Of a stretch of 60,043 nucleotides of DNA, positions 1 to 8,920 are shown one piece after another. This DNA is from Candidatus Nomurabacteria bacterium (GTDB lineage Bacteria > Patescibacteriota > Minisyncoccia > Phycocordibacterales > UBA9973), in NCBI GenBank assembly GCA_943350445.1, contig CALRAE010000004.1, forward strand, positions 1 through 60,043, read 5' to 3'. Position numbers and translations under genes: made by a program. The notes below the pieces were generated by a model, which worked only from the letters and a program-made list of their open reading frames with translations, was not told where the DNA came from and did not search any database. Each line of letters starts with the position of its first letter. Positions within the stretch are counted from its first letter, which is position 1.

Positions 1-130
1 GGTTCTGAAAAAAAGCTAGAGCCCCTACAACAATGAGAAGCACAAAAACAACCAAAAGAGTGACTCGAGCCCTTCTATGTGGATGATCGGAGAATATTTT
101 TTCAAAAGCGCTTGGAATTTGAATTGACAT
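1..130 (-). CDS. 5' end of a membrane protein gene (partial)
   Basis: An ATG at 130 opens a reading frame that runs leftward off the window after 43 codons. The first 26 residues are polar and basic (ending HPHRRARV) and are followed by a strongly hydrophobic stretch rich in L, V, I and F, so this is the cytoplasmic start and first membrane segment of a type II-oriented membrane protein. Nothing more of the domain is visible and no family can be named. It diverges from nusA across a 224-bp gap. Confidence 0.6.
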   Translation of the reverse strand, partial: MSIQIPSAFEKIFSDHPHRRARVTLLVVFVLLIVVGALAFFQN

Positions 131-175
131 TGCTACAATTATACCACTAGCCCTACTAAAAAGATAATGGCTACC

Positions 176-184
176 TGTGGATAA
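176..184 (-). promoter_or_regulatory. Perfect DnaA box
   Basis: The + strand reads TGTGGATAA, the complement of the consensus DnaA box TTATCCACA. It lies in the gap between the divergent partial membrane gene and nusA. It is one of eight exact copies in the window. Confidence 0.5.
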
Positions 185-223
185 GTTTCCAAATTAAAGA
201 TAATTAGATACTTTTAATGCTCC

Positions 224-290
224 TTGCACGAAAATACGATTTATGATATATTTAGAGAGTAAAAGTCCTGTCGAAACAGGTCTTTTTTTT
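224..290 (+). promoter_or_regulatory. nusA promoter followed by a small terminator-like hairpin
   Basis: TTGCAC (224-229), 17 nt, then TATATT (247-252) forms a plausible sigma70-type promoter. The expected start of transcription near 259 is followed at once by CCTGT-CGAA-ACAGG (267-280) and a run of T (281-290). A second hairpin, GTGATT/AATCAC (337-353), sits against the nusA start codon. An alternative nearer promoter is TTGACT (322-327) with CAAAAT (344-349). Confidence 0.45.
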
Positions 291-354
291 TAAAAAATTT
301 AATAGATAGCGTCGCGCTAAATTGACTTGCACGACGTGATTCGCAAAATCACAC

Positions 355-1518
355 ATGTTAGACTTAAAAACATTTAAATCAGCGCTAGAACAACTCGAAG
401 AGGAACGCAAGATTCCAAAAGAGAAGATATTGGATGCTATAGAACAAGCAATGGCGGCGGCCTACAAGAAAGATTACGGCAAGAAAGGCCAGATCATAAG
501 GGCTAAATTTGACTTGGAAACTGGTAAAACGGATTTTTACCAGATAAAGATAGTAGTAGATGAAACTATCGCCATCATGGATGTAGAGGATAAGAAAAAC
601 GAGAAAGACTACTTCACAAAAGATGAGGCTGATGAACGCGTGCACTTCAATGCAGAACACCACATGCTTCTCGAAGATGCTAAGAAAATAAAAAAAGGGG
701 TGGAATTAAATGACGAAGTCGTGTTCCCTCTTGAAGCTAAAGATGACTACGGACGCATCGCTGCCCAAACAGCTAAACAAGTCATTATCCAAAAGATTCG
801 TGAGGCTGAACGTACATCTATTATAGATGAATATGGCACCAAAGAAGGAGAAATCCTCGGAGGTATCGTACAGAAAGTAGAAAGAGGTAATGTCTATGTT
901 GATTTCAATCGTGCAACTGGAATATTGCCAGCTGAAGAGCAAATACCAGGAGAATTCTTCCAAAGAGGTCAAAGGATTCGTGCATACCTGTATTCCGTCG
1001 AAGACACACCAAGAGGTATCAACTTACGCCTTTCTCGAACCCACCCTAAATTTATCGAAAAGCTTTTTGCTATCGAGGCACCAGAAATCCAGAATGGAGT
1101 TGTCGAAATAAAATCAATCGCCAGAGAAGCCGGTGCTCGTTCTAAAATAGCGGTGCACTCAAATGATGAACACATCGACGCTGTGGGCTCATGTGTCGGA
1201 CAAAAAGGCACACGAGTAAACACTATTACCCAAGAATTGGGCGGTGAGAAAATAGACATCATTCCATGGTCTTCTGACCCTAAAATATTTGTCTCTAACT
1301 CTATATCTCCAGCAAAAGTCCTATCTATTGAAATCGATGAAAAAGATCATAAAGCTACACTCGAAGTCGCCAATGATCAACTTTCTCTCGCCATCGGCAA
1401 GGGTGGACAAAATGTACGCCTTGCAGCCAAACTCACTGGTTGGAGAATAGACATCAAGGGCGACAAGGTAGTTGAAGAAACTACAGAAACTCATAATGTT
1501 GAAAAAAAGGAAGAATAA
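355..1518 (+). CDS. nusA: Transcription termination/antitermination factor NusA
   Basis: NusA binds RNA polymerase and nascent RNA and modulates pausing, termination and antitermination. The 387-residue protein has the N-terminal polymerase-binding domain (about 1-150), an S1 domain (about 164-228) and two KH domains, seen as VGQKGTRV (about 281-288) and IGKGGQNV (about 347-354). It ends soon after KH2 with a short acidic tail and lacks the C-terminal acidic repeats of E. coli NusA, as in many non-proteobacterial forms. ppa follows after 14 bp, so the two are probably co-transcribed. The start directly follows a small hairpin and has no clear Shine-Dalgarno sequence. Confidence 0.95.
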   Translation: MLDLKTFKSALEQLEEERKIPKEKILDAIEQAMAAAYKKDYGKKGQIIRAKFDLETGKTDFYQIKIVVDETIAIMDVEDKKNEKDYFTKDEADERVHFNAEHHMLLEDAKKIKKGVELNDEVVFPLEAKDDYGRIAAQTAKQVIIQKIREAERTSIIDEYGTKEGEILGGIVQKVERGNVYVDFNRATGILPAEEQIPGEFFQRGQRIRAYLYSVEDTPRGINLRLSRTHPKFIEKLFAIEAPEIQNGVVEIKSIAREAGARSKIAVHSNDEHIDAVGSCVGQKGTRVNTITQELGGEKIDIIPWSSDPKIFVSNSISPAKVLSIEIDEKDHKATLEVANDQLSLAIGKGGQNVRLAAKLTGWRIDIKGDKVVEETTETHNVEKKEE

Positions 1519-1532
1519 GGTATACTTTCCCC

Positions 1533-2117
1533 ATGGCAAACATAAATCATAAACCTTCAAAATACATGCTCAACTTACTGCATGTTCTTCCGCCTTTCGT
1601 GGAGGACAAAAAAGATATAATAAATACAATTGTTGAAATAAATTCTGGTAGTATAAACAAATACGAGACCATTACTGAATCAGGACAGTTGAAGCTTGAC
1701 CGTGTGGGTTATTCTTCTCTCGCTTACCCTTTTGCTTATGGAGCAATTCCTAAAACATGGGATTATGACGGTGACCCACTCGATGTTGAGATAGTAAATG
1801 TCATCGAACCTCTTGTACTCGGCTGTCTGGTTGAAGCTCGTATAATCGGAGTAATGAAATTTGAAGATACGGGTGAAGTTGATGACAAAATCATTGCAGT
1901 TTTATCAGATGACAGAAGAAGCGACCACATAAAGTCAATCGATGACCTAGGGGAACAGTTCAAAAAAGAAACTAGTTATTTTTGGGAGCATGTTAAACAC
2001 CTCAAGAAGCCTGGTACTGGAATAAACAAGGGTTTCTTTGATAAAGCTGAAGCTATAAAGGTAATAAGAGAGTGCGAAAAGAGATATAACAACATCTATT
2101 TGAAAAATTTCGAATAG
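1533..2117 (+). CDS. ppa: Inorganic pyrophosphatase
   Basis: This soluble family I enzyme hydrolyses pyrophosphate and so pulls nucleic-acid and aminoacyl-tRNA synthesis forward. The signature DGDPLDV (about residues 79-85), with its metal-binding aspartates, is intact, and the flanking GAIPKTWDYDG and RIIGVMKFEDTGEVDDKI segments are typical. Its 194 residues are slightly longer than the usual 170-180 because of an N-terminal extension of about 20 residues. The gene lies 14 bp behind nusA; GGAAGAATAAGG at the end of nusA may act as its ribosome site. Confidence 0.93.
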   Translation: MANINHKPSKYMLNLLHVLPPFVEDKKDIINTIVEINSGSINKYETITESGQLKLDRVGYSSLAYPFAYGAIPKTWDYDGDPLDVEIVNVIEPLVLGCLVEARIIGVMKFEDTGEVDDKIIAVLSDDRRSDHIKSIDDLGEQFKKETSYFWEHVKHLKKPGTGINKGFFDKAEAIKVIRECEKRYNNIYLKNFE

Positions 2118-2126
2118 TGCTATAAT
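2100..2126 (+). promoter_or_regulatory. Extended -10 promoter for the 2167 gene
   Basis: TGC-TATAAT (2118-2126) is a perfect extended -10 element overlapping the end of ppa. TTGAAA lies 15 nt upstream. It would give a leader of about 35 nt before the ATG at 2167. Confidence 0.55.
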
Positions 2127-2166
2127 AGCAAGAGGTCAAAATTATAAATTTTAAATCATAAAAACT

Positions 2167-2895
2167 ATGAAAAAATATTTGAGTTTGTTTTTTGTTTTAG
2201 TAATAACGCTTTTTATAAGTAACCAAACAGTAAACGCATCTGAAATAGAGACGCAAGCTGAATTTAAGTATAAAAGAATAGAACTAAACGCGGAGATGAA
2301 AAATAAGAGAATAGAACTTAATGCAGAAATGAAAGAAAAAAAAGAAGAGATGAAAAAGGCAAATGAAACAATGCGAGAAGAAATGAAATCAAAGATGGAA
2401 GCCTTAAGAGAAAGTATAAAAATAGAAAAGGATGCAGCTAAAGCTAAAACAAAAGAAGCGAGAGTCACTGGACGAGAAAATGCCGTCAAAAGATTCGATG
2501 AAGCAGTTGAAAGAATTAATTCCTTGAAAGAAAAAGTTAATGCACAAATAGTAAAATTGGAGGCTAAGGGAGTGGTTATGATAGAGGCAAAAACTTTTAT
2601 TGTGACAGCTGAGACCAAACTCACCACTGCCGGCACTAAGATAGTAGAAGCAAATGCCCTACTGGCTGTATCCATAGATGAACTTTCTAAAGAAAACAAA
2701 GCAAAACTAGTGATCTTAACAAGAGAGATAAACACATTGGTTAAAGAAGCCCATAAAGCACTAAATGACGCTCTTAAATCACTAAAGGATGCAATAAAAG
2801 CAAAGAGAGAGGCAGACATTGCAGCGAGAGCAAGCACTACAACTTCTACAGGAACAAATACAACTTCAGTGAGCACAGAAGCCACAACCCAATAA
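2167..2895 (+). CDS. Secreted coiled-coil protein of unknown function
   Basis: The 242-residue product begins with a classical signal peptide (MKKYLSLFFVLVITLFIS, cleavage probably near VNASEIE). The mature part is almost wholly charged helix: K, E, A and M-rich heptads with a repeated element around residues 32-55 (ELNAEMKNKR, then ELNAEMKEKK). A low-complexity Thr/Ser tail ends the chain. It should be exported and rod-shaped, perhaps wall- or pilus-associated. No enzymatic motif is seen and no family is recognised. It has its own extended -10 promoter. Confidence 0.75.
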   Translation: MKKYLSLFFVLVITLFISNQTVNASEIETQAEFKYKRIELNAEMKNKRIELNAEMKEKKEEMKKANETMREEMKSKMEALRESIKIEKDAAKAKTKEARVTGRENAVKRFDEAVERINSLKEKVNAQIVKLEAKGVVMIEAKTFIVTAETKLTTAGTKIVEANALLAVSIDELSKENKAKLVILTREINTLVKEAHKALNDALKSLKDAIKAKREADIAARASTTTSTGTNTTSVSTEATTQ

Positions 2896-2896
2896 C

Positions 2897-3161
2897 TTTA
2901 CAACATTATTAATCTAATATAATAAATTTTATGGAACCAGAACAAAAATCAAACGGGGCATTCATCGGGCTAGTGATAATTATCATTGTACTTATCGCTG
3001 GAGGTATATATATATGGCAATCAAACAAGGCTGCCCTAGAAAAGACACAAAGTGAATCTACCGCCATTACCACCGCAGACTCTAGAGAGCTCGATGCGCT
3101 AGAACTAGATGCTAATGCTGTAGACACAAGCACGGGCGTAGATGTAAGTGGTGTAAATTAA
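2897..3161 (+). CDS. Small single-pass membrane protein, with its promoter
   Basis: The coding part is 2931-3161 (76 residues); 2897-2930 is its promoter. A short acidic N-terminus is followed by one membrane segment (FIGLVIIIIVLIAGGIYIW) and an acidic, Asp/Ala/Thr-rich outer tail. TTTACA (2897-2902) and TATAAT (2918-2923) end 7 nt before the ATG, so the mRNA should start at or next to the start codon. A perfect terminator follows the stop. The function is unknown; the family is common as tiny anchors in reduced genomes, but no homologue is recognised. Confidence 0.7.
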
Positions 3162-3182
3162 GAACTAAAGTGTTGAGGAAAT

Positions 3183-3220
3183 AAAAAAGCCCCGTCACTC
3201 GCGAGTGACGGGGCTTTTTT
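3183..3220. terminator. Bidirectional intrinsic terminator
   Basis: A perfect 38-bp dyad has GC-rich inner arms (GCCCCGTCACTCG and complement) flanked by six A on the left and six T on the right. It can stop transcription in either direction and closes the 2931 gene. Confidence 0.9.
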
Positions 3221-3247
3221 GACAAAATACCCAAATAAATATAAACT
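3219..3247 (+). promoter_or_regulatory. tig promoter
   Basis: TTGACA (3219-3224), 17 nt, TAAACT (3242-3247). The -35 overlaps the T-run of the preceding terminator. The -10 ends 8 nt before the tig ATG, predicting a leaderless message. Confidence 0.6.
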
Positions 3248-3255
3248 AAAAATCT

Positions 3256-4329
3256 ATGAAAATTAAAGTTACTAAATTACCAAAAAGTGAGGTAGAGATC
3301 GAGGGAGAACTAGAAATCGATGCATTTGAAGGATATTTCAAGACAGCTCTAAAGAAACTTGGAGAAAGGGTCAATATTGATGGATTCAGAAAAGGAAAAA
3401 TTCCTGAGAATGTATTGCTTTCTAATATTCCTGAGATTAGTATTTTAGAAGAAATGGCTGAGCTTGCACTTGCAGAACACTATCCAAAAATTCTCGAAAC
3501 CGAAAAGATAGATGCCATTAGTCGCCCAGAAATATCTATTACAAAACTAGCTCGCAAAAATCCTCTCGGATTTAAAATAAAAACAGCGGTGTTGCCGAGT
3601 ATTAAGATTGCTGATTACAAAACTGCAGCTAAAAAAATAATTTCTAAAATTACCGAAGCTGAGAAAAATATTATTGTAACCGAAAAAGATATCGAAGATA
3701 CAATCATAGACATCAGGAAATCCCGTGCACCAAAGAAGCATGTAACTGAGCCACATGTCCACAAAGAAGGCGAAGAACACAAACACGATGAGGAAACTAC
3801 GGAGGTGGAGGCGTTGCCTCCGCTTGATGATGAATTTGTGAAAGCCCTCGGACCCTTCTCTGGAGTAGATGATTTTACTGCGAAACTTAAAGAAAACATC
3901 AAACTAGAAAAACAGAATCTACAAAAAGAAAAAACTAGACTGAAAATAATAGAAAAAATTATTGAAGAATCCGAGATGGATCTGCCGGAGATCCTAATAC
4001 AAGTTGAACTTGATAAAATTCTCTACAGAATGGAGTCCGACATCACTCAAATGGGTCTAAAGTTTGAGGATTATCTGAAGCACTTAAATAAAACTAAAGA
4101 AAATTTAAGGACGGAATTTAGAAATGATGCAGAAAAGAAAGCCAAATTAGCTCTTGTTTTAAATGAAATAGCCAAAATAGAAAAAATAGTGGCTGACGAA
4201 GAGCAAATCGTTAAAGAAGTTGAAGCGATAATGGAACACTACAAAGATGCAGACCCTGAAAGAGCACGGATGCATGCCGAAAATGTTCTAACCAACGAAC
4301 AAATATTTAGATTCTTGGAGAGCCAGTAG
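3256..4329 (+). CDS. tig: Trigger factor without a PPIase domain
   Basis: Trigger factor is the ribosome-bound chaperone that receives nascent chains at the exit tunnel. The ribosome-docking loop GFRKGKIPENVL is present at residues 43-54, and the helical arm domain fills roughly 200-357. The 357-residue chain has no room for the usual FKBP-type prolyl isomerase domain (full forms are about 430 residues). In its place is a charged linker at about 145-190 rich in His, Glu and Lys (HVHKEGEEHKHDEE), which might bind metal. A small GGAGGC/GCCTCC hairpin lies in the DNA for this linker. It is preceded by its own promoter. Confidence 0.88.
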   Translation: MKIKVTKLPKSEVEIEGELEIDAFEGYFKTALKKLGERVNIDGFRKGKIPENVLLSNIPEISILEEMAELALAEHYPKILETEKIDAISRPEISITKLARKNPLGFKIKTAVLPSIKIADYKTAAKKIISKITEAEKNIIVTEKDIEDTIIDIRKSRAPKKHVTEPHVHKEGEEHKHDEETTEVEALPPLDDEFVKALGPFSGVDDFTAKLKENIKLEKQNLQKEKTRLKIIEKIIEESEMDLPEILIQVELDKILYRMESDITQMGLKFEDYLKHLNKTKENLRTEFRNDAEKKAKLALVLNEIAKIEKIVADEEQIVKEVEAIMEHYKDADPERARMHAENVLTNEQIFRFLESQ

Positions 4330-4332
4330 AAA

Positions 4333-5316
4333 TTACTTATACGCCAATATTTTCGCCCGATTAGTTGAGGCGATTTTGACCATTTCATCTAGGTTGTAAT
4401 ATCGGCAGGCTTCTTGGAGGATGCGGAGTTCTATCCTCATATCTCCATTTACAAATGGCTCATAAAAGTCCGCGATGTTGTCTACTCCGAGCCCTACTAG
4501 CACTACAACTTCGAGCATCTCAGGAACATTAACAATAGAGTTGTGCACTGGAGCCTGATATTGATCAAGCTGTCTCATTGAGAGCGTAGGTGAAGGAAAG
4601 ACAGCCACTGCAATCCCAAGCTCCGCCATCTCTTTGTAGATTTTTATACGATATTATTTTGGTTGAGCAGAAACGGAGATAGTGTGAACAGCCACTGTCC
4701 TCCCCTCGTAGCCATGACGTTTAACCTCCGCAATTAATTTTTCTGTATCGCGCTCATTTGGATTATTTTATTGATCGATATGCACATGCACAGGCTTGTT
4801 TAATTTTTTAGCAATTTTAAAAAGATTATCTAAGTACTCGATATCATTGGGACGGTCTTTGGATGGAAGTCCGCCGGCGATATCCGCCTTGGCTGTTATC
4901 TCTTCATAAAGAGCAAGAGCCTCCGGATCCACCAATCCTCCAAGTGACTGAGTAACGATAAGTAATTTTATTTTATCTTTATATTCTTCTTTGACTGCCA
5001 AGGTAGCATCTATGGATTTGTGACCCACTGCGTCATATGCATCGACAAAAGTACAAGTCAGCTTACATTCCTGCTCAACAAGAAAATCCAGTGCTCGCCT
5101 TATACGAACCTTTATGTCTTCTACTGTGCTTTCTCTCTTCATGCTATCACTCATTCTCCACTTTTCTTCCATAGAGACCATAGACTTGGATAAGCCCTCA
5201 CGAGTAATAAAATAAGCCTTGTCGAAATGCGCATGACAATTCACGAATCCCCGACTTTGCTTAATCTCTGCTAACATTAGCTTTTTTAAATTCCAAGGAT
5301 TTATTTGATTAGACAT
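4333..5316 (-). pseudogene. Cytosine-deaminase-like amidohydrolase broken by two in-frame TAA codons
   Basis: One reading frame from 5316 to 4333 encodes an amidohydrolase of the cytosine deaminase/CodA type. Visible motifs are the metal-binding FVNCHAHFDKAY near the N-terminus, HVHIDQ in mid-protein, VAVHTISVSAQP, and a C-terminal segment with VLVGLGVDNIADFYEP. Two TAA codons interrupt the same frame, one right after HIDQ (4768-4770) and one after SAQPK near 4655. Sequence on both sides of each stop remains family-like, so the lesions look recent. The start overlaps the argH end by 8 bp, so the two formed an operon. No intact pair of metal and catalytic residues can be made without readthrough. 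Confidence 0.8.
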
Positions 5317-6402
5317 ATTTTTGTTTTACTTCTTGGTAAGCTTCTCTAAAATTCTTGCCCGCTTTCACTAATTCTAGGGCCTCATCTGTGGCATATAGTT
5401 CAGGTGTGCAAGCAGCTTCCAAATTTTTTTTTACTTCGAGACTTTCCACCACGAGAGTGATGACTTCTACTGTATCTCGCGCAAGCTTTATGCCTTTTAT
5501 GTATGGCTCCTTGATTAATTGAAAATCTCGATTATATCCAACTGGCAAATTCCTGATGACATTTTCTATTTGATATTGGTACCCGCTAAAAATTCCGATG
5601 TTCCCCCGAATCAACTTTAAAATAGAGTAATTTTTCTTCTGAGGCATAATACTTGAGCTAGTTTTAAATGAGTCTGGAAGAGTAAAGAAATCAAATTCTT
5701 TGGTTGTAAATTTTCTATCTAAACCTAAAGTATTTTCTCCATAACCAGCTGCAGAACCGAGAGGATTCTGATCGATCACCTTTAAAACTGGATCTATAAG
5801 TACAAGACTACCCTCGAGAGCGTCATGATAAGACCCCAGCCACATACCGACCAAGCTCGGCATCGCTCTTTGCATGTGAGTATAACCAGGCATTTTTATC
5901 TTGCCGTATTTTTTTATCTGAACTTCCAAAGCAACGATCAAACCTTCTACTTGTTTTTTAATTTCCAAAAGTTTCTTTTACTGAAAAGACGAGGCATCGT
6001 TAAAGATTGGTCGTTACGAGAACGCCCTGTGTGGACTTTCTTGCCCACATCACCATATTTTTCCATGAGATATGATTCGATAGTAGTGTGTCCGTCCTCT
6101 TGAGATTTATCAATCCTGAATTTACCTGTTTTCCAGAGATTTAAGATCCCGTTGAGTCCTTTTAGTAAAATACTTAATTCTTTCGAATTAAGTATTTTTA
6201 TATTCTTCAACATTTTAGCATGGGCCATGGTGCCCTTAATATCATAAGGCAACAATCCTAAATCAAGTAAATAATCCACTCCAACAGTATAATTTTCAAC
6301 AGTTTTATTAGTCTGCACTCCCCCTTTTTTATCCCATAGTTTTTTCATACTAGGTAGAATGGTCACATTTTCAAAACTACACGCAAGGTCTTTTTTAAAC
6401 AA
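5309..6402 (-). pseudogene. argH: Argininosuccinate lyase-like gene with a frameshift
   Basis: The N-terminal part (6402 to about 5960) carries the fumarase/lyase motif HTGRSRNDQ. The C-terminal part (about 5968 to 5309) carries the other two family regions, PGYTHMQRAMP and the signature SSSIMPQKKN. The parts are in different frames and join at an A/T-rich run near 5955-5975, so a one-base change split the gene. In the signature loop the usual Pro after KKN is Tyr. Family members cleave argininosuccinate to arginine and fumarate; no other arginine gene is in the window, so even an intact copy may have acted on something else. It is followed by the broken amidohydrolase. Confidence 0.82.
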
Positions 6403-6406
6403 TTTT

Positions 6407-6415
6407 TGTGGATAA
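6407..6415 (-). promoter_or_regulatory. Perfect DnaA box
   Basis: TGTGGATAA on the + strand, between the argH-like start and the clpP -35 element (11 nt upstream of it). It is well placed to influence either divergent promoter. Confidence 0.5.
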
Positions 6416-6425
6416 GTACGTAGGC

Positions 6426-6453
6426 TTGAAATACCTTTGAAAAAGGCTATAAT
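6426..6453 (+). promoter_or_regulatory. clpP promoter
   Basis: TTGAAA (6426-6431), 16 nt, TATAAT (6448-6453). The hexamer ends 7 nt before the ATG at 6461. It overlaps the upstream in-frame TTG (6437) and ATG (6452), which rules these out as translation starts. Confidence 0.75.
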
Positions 6454-6460
6454 GGAACTT

Positions 6461-7066
6461 ATGTTAATACCAACAGTTATCGAAAAATCACAATTTGGCG
6501 AAAGAGCTTATGACATATACTCACGGCTTTTACGAGAACGCATTGTATTTTTGGCTGGCCCTATCGATGACCACACAGCAAATATCGTAATCGCTCAGCT
6601 CCTTTTCCTAGAATCAGAAGACGCTAAAAAGGATATTTATCTATATATCAACTCCCCTGGCGGTTCAGTCACTTCCACTATGGCCATCGTAGACACGATT
6701 AACCATGTCCGTCCAGATGTTTCTACTTTCTGTGTCGGGCTCGCCGCTTCCGGCGGAGCGATTGTCCTTTCTGCTGGTAAGAAGGGCAAGAGATTTATCT
6801 TGCCAAATGCTGAAGTTATGATCCATCAACCACTCGGCGGAGTAGAAGGTCAAGCGACGGATATCGCCATCACAGCAAAACATATTTTGAAAACGAGAGA
6901 TAATCTAAACAAAATTCTGGCTAAACATACCGGAAAATCTCTAGCACAAATAGAAAAGGACGTAGAACGTGATTTCTTCATGGATGCAGAAGAGGCGAAA
7001 AAATACGGAATCATAGACGAAATAGTCACCAAATCAAAAGCTCCGGTCGCAAAACCTGCAAACTAG
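6461..7066 (+). CDS. clpP: ATP-dependent Clp protease proteolytic subunit
   Basis: ClpP forms the double-ring peptidase barrel that degrades proteins fed to it by Clp ATPases. From the ATG at 6461 the protein is 201 residues and starts [18 protein letters not shown], the normal ClpP N-terminus. The catalytic Ser is in GLAASGG (about S97) and the His in MIHQPLGG (about H122); the aspartate lies near [11 protein letters not shown]. The ASGG in place of the usual ASMG is a small variation. An upstream TTG would add eight residues, but the promoter occupies that DNA. It is a single gene with a hairpin after the stop. Confidence 0.94.
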   Translation: MLIPTVIEKSQFGERAYDIYSRLLRERIVFLAGPIDDHTANIVIAQLLFLESEDAKKDIYLYINSPGGSVTSTMAIVDTINHVRPDVSTFCVGLAASGGAIVLSAGKKGKRFILPNAEVMIHQPLGGVEGQATDIAITAKHILKTRDNLNKILAKHTGKSLAQIEKDVERDFFMDAEEAKKYGIIDEIVTKSKAPVAKPAN

Positions 7067-7089
7067 ACATATCTCATTTCATTTGTTAT

Positions 7090-7120
7090 ACTAAATTTGT
7101 TGAAATTTAGTAATTTTTTA
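7090..7120 (+). terminator. AT-rich hairpin with T-run after clpP
   Basis: ACTAAATTT-GTTG-AAATTTAGT (7090-7111) is a perfect 9-bp stem followed by an AATTTTTTAATTT tract. The stem has little GC, so termination may be weak. The remaining 130 bp before rny hold only a weak possible promoter (TTGTCA 7180, TAGAAT 7201) and an AAGCT/AGCTT hairpin next to the rny start. Confidence 0.5.
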
Positions 7121-7254
7121 ATTTAGTTTAGGAGAATATACCATATATTATGAAGTGTTTAAAGAGGAATTTACAATCTTTGTCAAAAATTTTCTTAAGA
7201 TAGAATAAGGGGCTTCAAATATAGTGGCGTATTCTTGTAAGCTGACAAAAGCTT

Positions 7255-8784
7255 ATGAGTACATTAATGATAATCTTAATTAGCGCAGGAGCGCTTGTTT
7301 TGGGCGTCGCAGTAGGATACTACTTGCGCGTAATAGTCGCGCTCGGCAAGAGACGATCAATCGAGATCGACATAAAGCAAATGATGGTCGGCGCGAAAGA
7401 GGAAGCGCAAAAGATTACTGATGAGGCAAAGAAAGCTTCAGAAAGTAAACTGAGTGAGCTTAAAGAAGAGGAAAAAAAGAAAAGTACAGAATGGAAAGAG
7501 AAGGAACTACGTCTTATCAAAAAAGATGAGTTTCTGGACTCTCGCCAAGTAGAGATAAACAAAGAGGTAGATAATATTAAAACAAAGGTAGAAGAAGTAA
7601 AGAAAATTCAAGAGAAAGTATTAAAAATAGAGGAGGAAAAGAGAACAGAGTTAGAAAGAGTAGCAAAATTGACCGAAGTAGAAGCAAAGGAAGAGCTTTT
7701 AAAAGATATCGAGAAGAAATATGAGGAAGATATCTTAACCAGAATCCAAAAACTAGAAAATAGTAATCATGAGAAACTAGATCGTAGAGCAAAAGACATA
7801 CTAGCTACGAGCATACAACGTCTCGCTTCAAGTACAGCTTCGGAATTGATGACAACTATCGTCTCTATTCCAAATAATGAAATAAAAGGCAAGATAATCG
7901 GGAAAGAAGGTAGAAATATACGAGCTTTTGAGCGAGCTTCCGGTGTAGAACTCATCGTGGACGATACTCCAGGATCTATCGTAATATCTTCATTTGATCC
8001 AATTCGAAGACAGGTGGCTAGACTCGCACTTGAAAACTTAATTTTGGATGGACGCATCCAGCCAGCCAAAATAGAAGAGTTGGTAGAAAAAGCGAAAGAA
8101 GAAATAAATAAAATAATTAAGGAAAAGGGCGATCAAGCAGTTTATGAGTGTGGAATATTAAACTTTGACCCGCGTATTATTGCCATTATTGGACGATTAT
8201 ATTTCCGTACAAGTTATGGGCAAAACGTACTCCAACATTCTATTGAAATGGCGCATATTGCTGGAATGCTCGCTGAAGAGCTCGGAGCAGACGTGGCAAT
8301 AGCGAAAGCTGGAGCTTTGGTGCACGACATCGGTAAAGCCCTAGATCACGAAGTACAAGGCACACATATCGAGATTGGTATGCGCATACTACAGAAATTC
8401 GGCGCTGATGAAAGAATAGTCACCGCAATGAAAAGTCACCACGAAGATTATCCTTATGAAACTATTGAATCTATCATTGTGCAAACAGCTGACTCCATCT
8501 CTGGTGGTCGCCCTGGAGCACGTCGTGACTCTGTAGAGAATTACCTCAAGAGATTACAAGAACTGGAAGCCCTAGTGAACACCTTCCCTGCTGTTGAGAA
8601 ATCATACGCTCTGCAAGCTGGACGTGAAATTCGAATATTCGTAACACCAGAAAAGATTTCTGATGCTGAAGCAAAAATAATGGCACGTGATATCGCTCTA
8701 AAAATAGAAAAGGAACTCAAATATCCAGGAGAAATTAAGGTTACAATGATTCGAGAGACAAGAATCATCGAATACGCTAGATAA
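7255..8784 (+). CDS. rny: Ribonuclease Y
   Basis: RNase Y is the membrane-anchored endoribonuclease that begins mRNA decay in bacteria lacking RNase E. The 509-residue chain shows the standard plan: an N-terminal membrane anchor (about 5-24), a long charged coiled coil (about 30-190), a KH domain with IIGKEGRNIRAFE (about 212-224) and an HD domain with LVHDIGKALDHE (about 351-362) supplying the metal-binding His-Asp. The C-terminal MIRETRIIEYAR is also typical. It works in the same decay pathway as the pnp gene in this window. Confidence 0.95.
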   Translation: MSTLMIILISAGALVLGVAVGYYLRVIVALGKRRSIEIDIKQMMVGAKEEAQKITDEAKKASESKLSELKEEEKKKSTEWKEKELRLIKKDEFLDSRQVEINKEVDNIKTKVEEVKKIQEKVLKIEEEKRTELERVAKLTEVEAKEELLKDIEKKYEEDILTRIQKLENSNHEKLDRRAKDILATSIQRLASSTASELMTTIVSIPNNEIKGKIIGKEGRNIRAFERASGVELIVDDTPGSIVISSFDPIRRQVARLALENLILDGRIQPAKIEELVEKAKEEINKIIKEKGDQAVYECGILNFDPRIIAIIGRLYFRTSYGQNVLQHSIEMAHIAGMLAEELGADVAIAKAGALVHDIGKALDHEVQGTHIEIGMRILQKFGADERIVTAMKSHHEDYPYETIESIIVQTADSISGGRPGARRDSVENYLKRLQELEALVNTFPAVEKSYALQAGREIRIFVTPEKISDAEAKIMARDIALKIEKELKYPGEIKVTMIRETRIIEYAR

Positions 8785-8805
8785 AACTCGGCAATTTGTC
8801 CGCAC

Positions 8806-8833
8806 TTGCCTTAAAAAACCCTTGGTATATAAT
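8806..8833 (+). promoter_or_regulatory. hup promoter
   Basis: TTGCCT (8806-8811), 16 nt, TATAAT (8828-8833). It predicts a leader of about 90 nt, unusually long for this window, containing the hairpin at 8907-8920. Confidence 0.65.
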
Positions 8834-8906
8834 GCAAGAAGACTACAGAGGTAGTATTTATAAGTAAACAGGTCGAAAAGAATTATAAATAACTAATTTA
8901 ATTTAT

Positions 8907-8920
8907 CCCGCCATGGCGGG
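8907..8920 (+). promoter_or_regulatory. GC-rich palindrome in the hup leader
   Basis: CCCGCCATGGCGGG is a perfect 14-bp dyad ending 8 nt before the hup ATG. It overlaps the only purine-rich stretch (GGCGGGGA) that could serve as a ribosome site, so folding could mask translation initiation. Confidence 0.5.

Noticed and set aside
4655..4770. TAA reassigned to an amino acid (two TAA codons inside the amidohydrolase)
   Set aside because: Many intact genes in the window end in TAA at the expected family length, and the neighbouring argH is broken by a frameshift, so gene decay explains it better.
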